A stretch of 33,512 nucleotides of DNA from positions 83,008-116,519 of the forward strand of contig NZ_KQ956870.1 of the NCBI RefSeq assembly GCF_001546485.1, written 5' to 3'. Below are positions 8,683-17,396 of the stretch, piece by piece (within the stretch, counting starts at the first letter, position 1; every line of letters begins with the position of its first letter). Under the pieces are notes generated by a model. That model saw nothing but the letters and a program-made list of their open reading frames with translations. It had not been told where the DNA came from and did not search any database. The position numbers and the translations under genes are program-made. The DNA comes from Gardnerella vaginalis. GTDB lineage: Bacteria > Actinomycetota > Actinomycetes > Actinomycetales > Bifidobacteriaceae.

Positions 8683-8709
8683 GAATTTTGTGTAAGACAT
8701 ACAAAATTC
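8683..8709 (+). other. Intercistronic hairpin between permease and binding protein
   Basis: GAATTTTGT (8683-8691) and ACAAAATTC (8701-8709) form a perfect 9-bp stem with a 9-base loop and no T-run. It sits in the 152-base gap ahead of the binding-protein gene. It could stabilise the downstream message, allowing more binding protein than permease; this is inference. Confidence 0.45.
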
Positions 8710-8805
8710 CCCTAATACTTCACTAATTTTATAAATAAAGATTTGATCAATTACCAAATAACAAAAAAATAAATAATAAAAACACAAAAAACAAAGGAGC
8801 CAGTT

Positions 8806-9810
8806 ATGGTTAATTTCAAAATGAATAGTATAAGCAAACGCACTATTGCTGCATTATGTGCTCTTTGCGCAACAGTTGCGCTTGCATCCTGCGGTAGTGC
8901 CCAAAAATCCGCAAGTAGCGCTTCTTCTGCTAAGGAAGATACTGGTACTATGCGTGTTGCTTATCTTTCTACAGCAAACTATTTAACGACATTGAAGAAC
9001 GAAAAGTTCTTGCAGGAAGAGTTTGGAAAGTCTAAAGTTACTTACACTGGTCCTTACACTCCTGTTGATGGTCTTACTGCAGTAATGAGCGGTAGCGCAG
9101 ATGCAACAACTACAGGAACCGGTCGTTTTATTGATCTTATTGCCGAAGGACAGCCTTGGGTTGCCTTTGCTCTCGAATACTATAATGGTGATTCTCAAGG
9201 AATTGTAGCCTCTGCAAAAAGTGGCGTAAAAACCTTAAAAGACTTGTATGGAAAGAAAGTTGCTATTATTCACAATGGTGACACTGGTGACTACATGCTT
9301 CATCGTGCTTTTGATAAGAGCGGTTTAGATGTTTCTAAAGTTCAAAAAGTTGAGATGAATCCTCGCAACTTCCAGGCTGCTTTCTCTTCTGGTCAGATTG
9401 ACGCAATTTCTTCGTTCGATCAGAATCTTGCAGCAGCTATGACTACTCCTGGATCTAAGTTGCTGGTAAACGCTAAGAAATATGGCAATATGAACGTTAC
9501 TATTCACATCGTTTCCAAGAGCTTCGCTAAGAAGCATCCTGAGCTTGTGAAGAAAATGTATAAGGCTCTTGTACGCGAAGCAAAGAAGTCTCACAAGGAA
9601 AAGAATGTTATTGGCAACGCTTATAAGCAGCTTGGCGCGTCTGACACGATTATTAAGCAGATTGAAAAGTTTGACAATCCAACGATTCGCCCAATCGACG
9701 CTAAAGGCTTGGAAATGATGAAAGTTCAAGCTAAAGAATACGTTAAGTACGGTTTAATTAAGCAGGCTCCAAAGAATTTGGATGATTCTGTAATGGATTG
9801 CAGCAAATAA
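8806..9810 (+). CDS. ABC transporter substrate-binding lipoprotein (thiamine/HMP-type)
   Basis: The 334-residue protein has a lipoprotein signal with lipobox LASC (Cys 29), then a Ser/Ala/Lys-rich spacer and a periplasmic-binding-protein-like domain of the SsuA/NMT1 type (MRVAYLSTANYLTTLK; DGLTAVMSGSADATTTGTG; LKDLYGKKVAIIHNGDTG; QAAFSSGQIDAISSFDQN). It should be anchored on the outer face of the membrane and deliver substrate to the upstream permease. A strong AAAGGAG precedes the ATG. The TPP riboswitch of the operon suggests thiamine or a precursor as ligand, but the residues do not let me distinguish this from another aromatic or sulfur compound. Confidence 0.85.
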   Translation: MVNFKMNSISKRTIAALCALCATVALASCGSAQKSASSASSAKEDTGTMRVAYLSTANYLTTLKNEKFLQEEFGKSKVTYTGPYTPVDGLTAVMSGSADATTTGTGRFIDLIAEGQPWVAFALEYYNGDSQGIVASAKSGVKTLKDLYGKKVAIIHNGDTGDYMLHRAFDKSGLDVSKVQKVEMNPRNFQAAFSSGQIDAISSFDQNLAAAMTTPGSKLLVNAKKYGNMNVTIHIVSKSFAKKHPELVKKMYKALVREAKKSHKEKNVIGNAYKQLGASDTIIKQIEKFDNPTIRPIDAKGLEMMKVQAKEYVKYGLIKQAPKNLDDSVMDCSK

Positions 9811-9831
9811 GCATCAATTATCTACAAGAAT

Positions 9832-10707
9832 ATGACTGGTTTCAAGAACATGTTTCAAAAGCACACTACGGAAAACGATACTGCGAAAGTTTCTAAAGAG
9901 CTTTCCGCAGGTTCTCAAGAATCTTCTAGAGAATCGGATACTTCTAGTGCGAAAAATGACGCTTATTGCGTTAACATAGAGCATCTTGGCATCTCTTTTC
10001 GTAACACTAAAAATAGCACTGTAAGTAACGATGCAGGAAACAATGCTGCAGATAATTCTACTTTTGTGTTAAAAAACGTTACGATGAGTATCAAGCAAGG
10101 TGAGTTTGTTTCGCTTATTGGTAGATCTGGCTGTGGAAAAACAACGCTTTTGAAAATAATTTCGGGATTGCTTACTCCTAGCGAAGGTAGCGTTCATGCC
10201 ACCAGTCGTCAGGCTATTGGTTTCCAGGACGCTAGATTAATACCTTGGCTTTCCGTAAGCCAAAACGTTGTTTTTGGCATGGAAGGAAGTAAACAAGAGC
10301 TTGAGGATATTGCTCATCGAGCGCTTTGCCAAATACAGCTTGAAGGTTTTGATAACAAGTGGCCATATCAACTTTCAGGCGGTCAGCAGCAAAGAGTCTC
10401 TTTAGCTAGAGCATTAGTGAGGAATCCTGAATTATTGTTACTGGACGAACCTTTCGGAGCTTTGGATGCTCTTACGCGTTTTGATATGCAAGATCTGCTG
10501 AACAAACTTCAAGCTCAATATGGTTGGAGTACTCTTATGGTTACGCATGATATTGCGGAAGCTGTACGACTTTCTAATCGCATTCTTATGATAAAAAATG
10601 GAGAAATTCATAAAGAATGGCATATTAATCGCGAACATCTTGACGCTCAAAATCGTCCAGTAAATCATAGTGAGATAGAAGATGAACTTAGAGCTGCATT
10701 GCAATAA
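9832..10707 (+). CDS. ABC transporter ATP-binding protein (ThiZ/SsuB-like)
   Basis: This is the ATPase of the importer, 291 residues. It has Walker A GRSGCGKTT (97-105), Q-loop GFQD (Gln 132), signature LSGGQQQ (181-187), Walker B LLLLDEP (201-207) and the H-loop His in VTHD (239). The N-terminal 40 residues are a polar Ser/Thr/Asn/Glu-rich tail, and residues 58-77 insert a Ser/Asn-rich segment before the first beta strand; both are unusual for this family. The gene lies 21 bases after the binding-protein gene. A second ThiY/ThiX pair about 5-6 kb away has no ATPase gene beside it, so this subunit might serve both. Confidence 0.9.
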   Translation: MTGFKNMFQKHTTENDTAKVSKELSAGSQESSRESDTSSAKNDAYCVNIEHLGISFRNTKNSTVSNDAGNNAADNSTFVLKNVTMSIKQGEFVSLIGRSGCGKTTLLKIISGLLTPSEGSVHATSRQAIGFQDARLIPWLSVSQNVVFGMEGSKQELEDIAHRALCQIQLEGFDNKWPYQLSGGQQQRVSLARALVRNPELLLLDEPFGALDALTRFDMQDLLNKLQAQYGWSTLMVTHDIAEAVRLSNRILMIKNGEIHKEWHINREHLDAQNRPVNHSEIEDELRAALQ

Positions 10708-10727
10708 GTAATTACGAAACCATGTTT

Positions 10728-10761
10728 ATAAAGGCGACTGCAAGATAGCGGTCGCCTTTAT
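10728..10761. terminator. Bidirectional terminator between the ATPase gene and mfd
   Basis: ATAAAGGCGACTGC (10728-10741) and GCGGTCGCCTTTAT (10748-10761) form a 14-bp stem with one G-U and a 6-base loop, with T-rich tracts on both strands. It lies between convergent genes. Confidence 0.9.
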
Positions 10762-10783
10762 TTAAATATGAATATAAGCAAAT

Positions 10784-13700
10784 TTACCAAGCGATATCAT
10801 CGAGAAGTTGACGCACCCAGGAAAGTATTTCATGCTCGCTCATTGCGCTAGACCCAAGAGAAGATTCAAAAGGAGCGGGAATAATAAGCATATGCGTCAG
10901 CGGGCGATATTGCATTCCACGATAAATACGATTTAAACGCATTAACACGGATTCCTTTGGATTAACGCCAATCACTCGAACAGTCTTTCCTTGAGAGCTG
11001 ATTTGCGTAATACCAAGCTCTCGAGCCTTAAAACGCAAGCGAGCAACATCACACAGCGCGCCAAACGCTTCAGGCGGCTCACCAAAACGATCCAACAACT
11101 CGTCGTGAAGTTCCTTCAAATCATTATCATTACTCGCCGAAGCAAGCTTGCGGTACGCTTCCAAACGAAGCTTGTCCGAAGCAATATAATCAACTGGAAG
11201 CGAAGCTTCAATAGGTAAATCAATAGTTACTGCTACAGCCTCCACGCGCTCCGGCTCTTTATACTGCTCAACGGCTTCTGAAACCATTCGCACGTAAAGA
11301 TCGAAACCGACGCCTTCAATATGTCCACTTTGCTCATCGCCAAGAAGATTTCCAGTTCCTCGCAGTTCCAAATCTTTCATAGCAACATCAAAACCTGAAC
11401 CTAAAGCCGTATGTTGAGCAATAGTTGCAAGCCTGTCGTGAGACTGCTGAGTCATTGGTTTAGTCGGATCATACAAGAAATAAGCGTAAGCACGCTCTCG
11501 ACCGCGCCCAACTCTACCGCGAAGCTGATGCAACTGGCTTAAACCAAATCGATCAGCATGATCAACAATAAGTGTATTCGCGTTAGAAATATCAAGACCA
11601 GTTTCAATAATTGTGGTACACACAAGAACGTCGATATCTCGATGCCAAAAATCGCGAATGACAGCGTCAAGCTGCTTTTCGCCCATTTTTCCATGCGCAA
11701 TAGCAACGCGCGCATCCGGCACAAGCTCATGAATCTTGCTGGCAACAGAACTAATATCTTCTACTCGATTATGAACATAAAATACCTGTCCACCGCGAAG
11801 AAGCTCACGCTTTATACAAGCAGCAACTTGTGTATCTTCATAAGCTCCAACATAAGTCAACACAGGGAGACGATCCTCTGGAGGTGTTGCCAAAGTAGAC
11901 ATTTCACGAATACCAGTTACAGCCATTTCAAGCGTTCTTGGAATTGGCGTTGCCGAAAGACTTAACACGTCGACGTTTGTGCGCAAAGCTTTGAGCGTTT
12001 CCTTATGCTCAACTCCAAAACGCTGCTCTTCGTCAATAATAACTAATCCCAAATCTTTAAATTTAATATTCGGGTTCAAAAGCTTATGGGTTCCAATAAC
12101 AACATCCACACTTCCGTCTTGTAATCCAGCTAGAGTATCTTCAATTTCTTTCGCTGTTTGGAATCTACTCATTGCCGCAACTTTTACCGGAAAGCCTTCA
12201 AAACGGTTGGTAAAAGTCTCATAATGTTGTTGAACAAGCAAGGTTGTTGGAACTAAAACAACAACCTGCTTAGAATCCTGCACAGCTTTAAAAGCTGCAC
12301 GCAGCGCAATCTCTGTTTTACCAAAACCAACGTCACCACAAATGAGACGATCCATTGGGATTGGCTTTTCCATGTCTGCTTTTACTTCGTCAATAGTTGT
12401 AAGCTGATCAGCAGTTTCTTGATAAGGAAATGCATCCTCCAACTCTTGTTGCCAAGGAGTATCTTTACTAAACGCAAAACCGCGAGACTGCTGGCGTGCA
12501 GAGTAAAGTTTAATAAGATTTTCTGCAATTTCGTGAACATGTTTCTTAGCTTTCGCTTTAGTTTGAGCCCAATCTGAGCCGCCAAGCTTATTAAGCTTTG
12601 GTATTTCAGCACCAATATATTTGCTAACTAAATCAAGTTGATCTGTTGGAATAAATAATTTATCTGCTGGAGCATTACGTTTACTAGGAGCATATTCGAT
12701 TACTAAATATTCACGAGTTGCAGTTCCACCTGTTACCGCAATATTACGCTGCTTCATACCAATAAAACGACCAATGCCATGCTGCTCATGTACTACAAAA
12801 TCGCCAGGCTTTAATTCGATTAAATCGATTGCTTTACGTCTACGTTTTGGCGTTTTTAGCTGCGCTGCAGCAGAAGATTTGCCAGTTAAATCACGCTCAG
12901 TGAGTATAGCAATCTTAGCGTCGTTATCAATAAAACCATCAGAAATACTTGATTGCAATGTAGTAAATTCATGCACACCCGTCGCATATATAGCTCGTCT
13001 TAACCGAGCAAGTGTACCGGATGCTGCAGCAGTAATAGTTACTGCAAAACCACTATCAACAAGTGAAGCAATGCCACCAGAAACTTTTGATTCATCGCCA
13101 CGAAACTCTTGAGGCTCACAAACTGGCAAAGCAATATTTCCAGCGAGCTGCTCATCTACACCAAATGACGTTAATTTCCATACATCATGATCAGAAAATT
13201 CGAGTGAAGAGATAATTTCATCGAAATCTAAAAAATTTGCTTGATCGAAAGTAATGGGAGCTCCAGCACCATGACCAGAAGCCGCCACATGCCAGCTGGC
13301 TGCCAAAAATTCGTTAGCGGTAGCAGTTACATCTTCTGCAGCTCTGCGACATTTTTCAGGGTCGGACAGCATAATAACAGCATGCTGAGGAAGCATACTT
13401 TGCACTGACTCCATATGATCCACTAAAGCAGGCAACAACGATTCCATACCCTCTACTGGTATAGAGTTAGCAATTGATTCCAGCATATCGTCGGCATTAG
13501 GAATAGTGCCAACAAGCGAACGCGCTCGCTCACAAATTTGCGCTGTGAGCTGAAGTTCTCTACAAGGAGTTGCCCACATGCTTTCGATATTATTCCCATA
13601 AGTACGCTGATCTGAAGCATGAAACTGTTTCATACTGTCAATTTCATCGCCAAAAAATTCAATACGCACAGGATGTGTCATCGTCGGTGAAAAAACGTCA

Positions 13701-14362
13701 ATAATGCCGCCGCGAACCGCAAACTCACCACGTTCCATTACCAAATCAACACGCGTATAAGCATTTTCAACTAAACGCTTCACAGCATCTTCAAGCGGCA
13801 ACTCTTTACCACACTCAAATACCAATGGCTCAACATCACCAAGACCAGCAACCACAGGCTGAATAAGAGAACGAACCGGAAGCACTAGCACGCGAATTGG
13901 ACCAAACATTGCGCTGCCAACTTCAGGATGGCAAAGCCTACGAAATACAGCGATTCTACTTGCAACCGTATCCGCGCGCGGTGAAAGTCGCTCATGAGGT
14001 AATGTTTCCCATGCTTCTAATTGCGCAACATCTTGTGGATTCCCCTTATACCAGTCACGAAGCGATTCAGTAAAATCCTCAGCATCTCTGCTCGAAGGAA
14101 CAATAACAACCACAGGCATATTTTCAGCAAGCGAAGCAGCAAGAGCCGACCGTATGCCAAGAGGTGCAGCAATAGTAAACTCACCTCTTTCTATGGATTC
14201 TTGTGAGTTATTTATTGCAGCAATATTATTTTTTGATAATGCACTAAATGTTGTATCTTCATTACACAAATCTAGTAAAATATCTTGCAAACTTATTACC
14301 GATATTTCACCACTTTCTGCATGTTGTTGAGACAATTGTTTTGCTTTATTATTAGCGACCAT
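10784..14362 (-). CDS. mfd: Transcription-repair coupling factor
   Basis: Mfd removes RNA polymerase stalled at DNA lesions and recruits UvrA. The 1192-residue protein is full length: a UvrB-like N-terminal half (RGGIIDVFSPTMTHPVRIEF), the CarD-like polymerase-interaction domain (LKPGDFVVHEQHGIGRFIGM), and the RecG-like translocase. The translocase motifs are GDVGFGKTEIALRAAF (Walker A), VVIGTHKLL, IDEEQRFGV (DEEQ box), SATPIPRTLEMAV and LRGRVGRGRERAYAYFLY. The C-terminal TRCF domain follows (DRFGEPPE). The ATG overlaps the last bases of pth, with GCAGGAG 7 bases ahead, so the two genes are probably translationally coupled. Confidence 0.97.
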   Translation of the reverse strand: MVANNKAKQLSQQHAESGEISVISLQDILLDLCNEDTTFSALSKNNIAAINNSQESIERGEFTIAAPLGIRSALAASLAENMPVVVIVPSSRDAEDFTESLRDWYKGNPQDVAQLEAWETLPHERLSPRADTVASRIAVFRRLCHPEVGSAMFGPIRVLVLPVRSLIQPVVAGLGDVEPLVFECGKELPLEDAVKRLVENAYTRVDLVMERGEFAVRGGIIDVFSPTMTHPVRIEFFGDEIDSMKQFHASDQRTYGNNIESMWATPCRELQLTAQICERARSLVGTIPNADDMLESIANSIPVEGMESLLPALVDHMESVQSMLPQHAVIMLSDPEKCRRAAEDVTATANEFLAASWHVAASGHGAGAPITFDQANFLDFDEIISSLEFSDHDVWKLTSFGVDEQLAGNIALPVCEPQEFRGDESKVSGGIASLVDSGFAVTITAAASGTLARLRRAIYATGVHEFTTLQSSISDGFIDNDAKIAILTERDLTGKSSAAAQLKTPKRRRKAIDLIELKPGDFVVHEQHGIGRFIGMKQRNIAVTGGTATREYLVIEYAPSKRNAPADKLFIPTDQLDLVSKYIGAEIPKLNKLGGSDWAQTKAKAKKHVHEIAENLIKLYSARQQSRGFAFSKDTPWQQELEDAFPYQETADQLTTIDEVKADMEKPIPMDRLICGDVGFGKTEIALRAAFKAVQDSKQVVVLVPTTLLVQQHYETFTNRFEGFPVKVAAMSRFQTAKEIEDTLAGLQDGSVDVVIGTHKLLNPNIKFKDLGLVIIDEEQRFGVEHKETLKALRTNVDVLSLSATPIPRTLEMAVTGIREMSTLATPPEDRLPVLTYVGAYEDTQVAACIKRELLRGGQVFYVHNRVEDISSVASKIHELVPDARVAIAHGKMGEKQLDAVIRDFWHRDIDVLVCTTIIETGLDISNANTLIVDHADRFGLSQLHQLRGRVGRGRERAYAYFLYDPTKPMTQQSHDRLATIAQHTALGSGFDVAMKDLELRGTGNLLGDEQSGHIEGVGFDLYVRMVSEAVEQYKEPERVEAVAVTIDLPIEASLPVDYIASDKLRLEAYRKLASASNDNDLKELHDELLDRFGEPPEAFGALCDVARLRFKARELGITQISSQGKTVRVIGVNPKESVLMRLNRIYRGMQYRPLTHMLIIPAPFESSLGSSAMSEHEILSWVRQLLDDIAW

Positions 14363-14951
14363 TAAAATGCTCCTGCGTTGCTGCTAGTCCGCGGAAAATC
14401 ACACTTTCTGCAGCATCAGCACCGTCAGCTAAAAAGTTAGGAAGTTCCGATTTTTGTGATCCAGCAAAACCACCAAGCACCCAATTTACTGTATTATCAT
14501 GCGCATGAGCACCACGCTGAGCATGACCCACACCCATACGAACACGAGCATATTGCGGCGTTCCAAGCGAACGGTCAATAGATTTAATACCATTATGACC
14601 GCCTGCAGAACCACCAGCTTTTACCTTAATGCGGCCAAAATCTAAATCCATATCGTCATGAATAATCACAATATGCTCCGGCTCAATTTGATAATAAGAG
14701 CTTATTGAAGCAACAGCAGCACCAGAATCATTCATAAAAGTTAGCGGCTTCGCAAGGAAAAACTTAGCTATGCGACCATCAAGATTCATCATACCTTTGC
14801 CAAGTTTTGCTAAGCCCTTGTGATCTGAAAAAGATACTGACCAACGTTCCGCCAAAACGTCCGCAACCATAAAACCCATGTTATGGCGAGTACCCTCATA
14901 TTTCGTACCGGGATTCCCCAAACCAGCAATAAGCCAAAAATCCGATGCCAT
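14352..14951 (-). CDS. pth: Peptidyl-tRNA hydrolase
   Basis: It releases tRNA from peptidyl-tRNA that drops off ribosomes. With the start at 14949-14951 it has 199 residues, the usual length, and begins MASDFWLIAGLGNPG. Motifs include GLGNPGTKYEGTRHNMGFMV (catalytic His in RHN), FLAKPLTFMNDSG, IIHDDMDLDFGRIKVK, GGSAGGHNGIKSI and YARVRMGVG. An upstream in-frame ATG at 15048-15050 would add 33 residues without family similarity and would run through a terminator-like hairpin, so I reject it. A GGGGAG lies 9 bases ahead of the chosen start. The gene overlaps mfd by 11 bases. Confidence 0.96.
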   Translation of the reverse strand: MASDFWLIAGLGNPGTKYEGTRHNMGFMVADVLAERWSVSFSDHKGLAKLGKGMMNLDGRIAKFFLAKPLTFMNDSGAAVASISSYYQIEPEHIVIIHDDMDLDFGRIKVKAGGSAGGHNGIKSIDRSLGTPQYARVRMGVGHAQRGAHAHDNTVNWVLGGFAGSQKSELPNFLADGADAAESVIFRGLAATQEHFNGR

Positions 14952-14993
14952 GGCACACCACTCCCCATTCAAATATGTAACAAACAGCAAAAT

Positions 14994-15042
14994 GGGCGCA
15001 TCGATTGTAGTTGACGTAAATTTACAACTACCCGATACGCCC
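14994..15042 (-). terminator. Terminator of the ThiY-like gene, ahead of pth
   Basis: GGGCGCATCG (14994-15003) pairs with CGATACGCCC (15033-15042). A second block, GTAGTTG with CAACTAC, continues the stem, giving about 17 pairs with a small bulge. On the minus strand it is followed by ATTTTGC. It lies 46 bases past the stop of the upstream gene and 43 bases before pth, so it may end the first transcript or attenuate read-through into pth-mfd. Confidence 0.65.
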
Positions 15043-15088
15043 TTACACACTTCAGCCTATTCTAGCAAGACTCAAGTCATTATGTTAC

Positions 15089-16189
15089 TTATTTCAAAAA
15101 TTCGTCAGTAGTTAATTCCTTAGCTTGAGGAGTTTTATACGTCACTTTACCTTTCGCGTCAGTATAAGCGCCTTCTTTACTTAGGAAATCAAAGTATGCT
15201 TGAGCACCTTTCACATCATTCGTGCCGAACACAAACTTGCCGCTTTTTATGTCTGCACGATTGCCCCAATATTGTCCATCTACGATCATCTTCATGCTTC
15301 GTTTTACGAATTTTACATCAAGATTAGCCTCTGGTGCTTCTTTTACCAAAATGTTTGCTGCTTCATCTGGATGATTGTACGCATACTCATACCCGCGTTT
15401 TACTGCCTGTACGAAAGCGCGAACAAGCTTCGGATTACGCTTAACCGTATTTGCGTGAGTAATAATACCGATAGTATCTTGCTGACCTGGAACACCGTAA
15501 TCAGCTTCTTTAAAGCAACGCAACTTCGGACCAAACATTTCAGCTTGCACGCCTTCCCACGTGCCATAAAAACCACCAAAATCAGCTTTACCTGATTCAA
15601 GCGTACGGAATGTAGAAGTGCCAACAGTTACTTTATCAAACTTACCTTTACCACCATCATGCTGAATCATTCGTCGAATCACTGCATCACCTTCTGCAGA
15701 ACCAAAGGTTGCGAAAGTCCTGTTATCGAAATCTTTAGGAGAATGAATTGCAGTGTTTTTAGCAAGTGCACACCAAATTGCACTCGGCTTTTGCTGAACT
15801 TGCAGAACTTCTTTTAATTTCGCACCTTTAGTGCTGAAATCTGCAAGATTAGTAGTGTTACTCAATGCAAAGTCAGCAGCTCCTGAATCAACAGCATGTT
15901 CTGCACCAGTTTGAGAGACAGCTAAAATATTCACATGTAAACCAGCTTCTTTAAACCAGCCCATATGTTTTGCTACATACACTCCAATATGGTTAGTATC
16001 TGGTATCCATGACAGCATAAACGACACATTGTGAAGACCAGACTTATTATTTTGCTGAGTATTGTTTGAAGTGCACGCGCACAGAGACATCATGCAGCAT
16101 GAACTTATCAATACTGCTACCACACGAATAATATTTTTATTAAATCGACAACAAAAAACTCGCGTTTTACGCCATAATTGACATATCAT
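15089..16189 (-). CDS. ThiY-like ABC substrate-binding lipoprotein (NMT1 family)
   Basis: Taking the ATG at 16187-16189, the product has 366 residues with a lipobox LCAC (lipidated Cys 39). The mature domain starts VSFMLSWIPDTNHIGVYVAK, the form seen in ThiY/NMT1 proteins that bind thiamine pyrimidine precursors. It continues through GWFKEAGLHVNI, VDSGAADFALSN, FATFGSAEGDAVI and FGGFYGTWEGV. An upstream ATG at 16313-16315 would add 42 residues with no sense as a signal peptide. The chosen ATG has AGGGA 5 bases ahead and gives a normal lipoprotein signal. A ThiX-like permease gene is divergent 409 bases away. No ATPase gene is adjacent. Confidence 0.85.
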   Translation of the reverse strand: MICQLWRKTRVFCCRFNKNIIRVVAVLISSCCMMSLCACTSNNTQQNNKSGLHNVSFMLSWIPDTNHIGVYVAKHMGWFKEAGLHVNILAVSQTGAEHAVDSGAADFALSNTTNLADFSTKGAKLKEVLQVQQKPSAIWCALAKNTAIHSPKDFDNRTFATFGSAEGDAVIRRMIQHDGGKGKFDKVTVGTSTFRTLESGKADFGGFYGTWEGVQAEMFGPKLRCFKEADYGVPGQQDTIGIITHANTVKRNPKLVRAFVQAVKRGYEYAYNHPDEAANILVKEAPEANLDVKFVKRSMKMIVDGQYWGNRADIKSGKFVFGTNDVKGAQAYFDFLSKEGAYTDAKGKVTYKTPQAKELTTDEFLK

Positions 16190-16300
16190 GAGTTCCCTAA
16201 CTTTCTGCGTATACCATTTTCTGGGAATGTGACACGAACTTGGCAGAAAACGGTAACAAGGTCCTAGCCCGCGCCGTTCAATGCCCCCGAAAACTCGTAA
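16190..16300 (-). promoter_or_regulatory. Structured leader of the ThiY-like gene
   Basis: On the minus strand GAGTT (16292-16296) can pair with AACTC (16190-16194), closing a domain of about 105 bases that ends at the start codon and contains the AGGGA ribosome site. Inside it, 11-base arms at 16221-16231 and 16252-16262 (ACCGTTTTCTG with CAGAAAATGGT, one G-U) form a strong hairpin. The 5' side reads TTCGGGGGC and the 3' side TTAGGGAA, like the outer blocks of a THI element. The essential CTGAGA and GAACCTGAT blocks are absent, so I do not call it a TPP riboswitch. Confidence 0.4.
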
Positions 16301-16423
16301 TTCGGTTTGCCACACATTGACTCACGAAACGTCTCGATTATGCACTTATAGAAAGACAAACAAGCAAAGCAATCAAGAACCGCAACATTCAACATGCTTG
16401 ACGAAATATCACGACACAGTTTA

Positions 16424-16441
16424 TTACGTATTATTACGTAA
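16424..16441. promoter_or_regulatory. Operator-like inverted repeat in the divergent intergenic region
   Basis: TTACGTA-TTAT-TACGTAA has 7-bp arms. It also reads as a tandem 10-mer, TTATTACGTA twice at 16421-16440. Its position between two divergent transport genes suits a site for a shared regulator, which is not visible in the window. Confidence 0.4.
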
Positions 16442-16474
16442 CAAAATATGTTTTTTATAGCACATAACACATTT

Positions 16475-16598
16475 CATACCAGCCGTATGATATTTTCATA
16501 CAAGAAAAACTTATTACTATTCACGTTGTTTGATTGGGGCAGCAGTCAAACAACTGCAACAAGCATTACGGCTTGTATATTGAAAGGAACAATATTCC
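16475..16598 (+). promoter_or_regulatory. Structured leader of the ThiX-like permease gene
   Basis: The hairpins in order are as follows. CATAC (16475) can pair with GTATG (16485); the latter, extended as GTATGA, can instead pair with TCATAC (16496-16501), so the two are exclusive. GTTGTTTGA/TCAAACAAC (16525-16554) is a perfect 9-bp stem with a 12-base loop. ACAAGC/GCTTGT (16559-16576) has 6 bp. GGAA/TTCC (16586-16598) would cover the AAAGGAA ribosome site immediately before the ATG. No THI box or other riboswitch consensus that I know matches. Confidence 0.4.
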
Positions 16599-17390
16599 AT
16601 GACGCACTCGCGCTGGAAAACAATACTGCATCATTATCTGCCAACAGTAATTTCTATTATTACATTACTAATTTTTTGGCAGTTTTCTTGTGAATATTCT
16701 AAAATTCCAGAAAATTCTATTCCAACACCAACAGCTATCGCTCAAGCAACATATGACGTATGGCCACAACTTTGGCCTGCAACTCTTGCAACTATTGAAG
16801 AAACAGTTATTGGTTTTAGTCTTGCCATTGCGTGCGGCATCTTACTGGGCGTACTTTTCCACGTATGCAAGCTGGTTCACGCAGCACTATTTCCGCTACT
16901 TTGTGCTGCGCAAACGTTACCACTTATTTCGATTGCCCCGCTATTTCTTATATGGTTCGGTTTCGAAATGTCTGGAAAAATTGTTATCGTAACTATTTTT
17001 AGCATGTTCCCTATTGCTGTTCAAACAATTAGAGGACTTGATGCTGTACCAAGTTTTTACAGTGATGTAGCTCTCACGTGCGGAGCTGGACGAGTTTGGA
17101 CGCTTTGGCATGTGAAATTGCGGGTTGCAGCGCGCCAAATTTTTGGCGGTATTCGCATTAGCGCAGCCTACGTTTTTGGCGCAGCTACTACTGCAGAATA
17201 TCTTGGCGCTCGTCAAGGACTGGGTATTTGGCTACAGGCTGCATACAATTCTTTCCGCACTCCGCTTATTTTTTCTGCAACTTTCGTAATTATTGCGTTT
17301 ACTGCATTGCTTATGGGAGTAGTCAATATTAGTGAGCGTCTGCTTCTTGGTCCTGTAAGCGACGACGAAGATCCAGATAGTCAGCTTTAA
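16599..17390 (+). CDS. ABC transporter permease, ThiX/SsuC-like
   Basis: The 263-residue permease has about six membrane segments. It starts with a basic/polar tail and a first segment YLPTVISIITLLIFWQFS, and carries the inner-membrane component signature around YSDVALTCGAGRVWTLWHVK followed by AARQIFGGIRISAAYVFGAA. The divergent neighbour encodes a ThiY-like binding protein, so the two are likely partners in uptake of a thiamine precursor. No ATPase gene lies nearby; the ATPase at 9832-10707 is the closest candidate. The downstream gene is convergent, across a four-unit stem-loop array. Confidence 0.85.
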   Translation: MTHSRWKTILHHYLPTVISIITLLIFWQFSCEYSKIPENSIPTPTAIAQATYDVWPQLWPATLATIEETVIGFSLAIACGILLGVLFHVCKLVHAALFPLLCAAQTLPLISIAPLFLIWFGFEMSGKIVIVTIFSMFPIAVQTIRGLDAVPSFYSDVALTCGAGRVWTLWHVKLRVAARQIFGGIRISAAYVFGAATTAEYLGARQGLGIWLQAAYNSFRTPLIFSATFVIIAFTALLMGVVNISERLLLGPVSDDEDPDSQL

Positions 17391-17396
17391 ATCACC

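Noticed and set aside
14952-15050. Longer N-terminus of Pth
   Set aside because: The added residues have no family similarity and are encoded across a terminator-like hairpin.
16190-16300. Second TPP riboswitch
   Set aside because: The outer blocks are similar, but the core blocks CTGAGA and GAACCTGAT are not present on either strand.
16190-16315. Longer N-terminus of the ThiY-like protein
   Set aside because: It would put 42 unrelated residues ahead of a normal lipoprotein signal; the internal ATG has a ribosome site.
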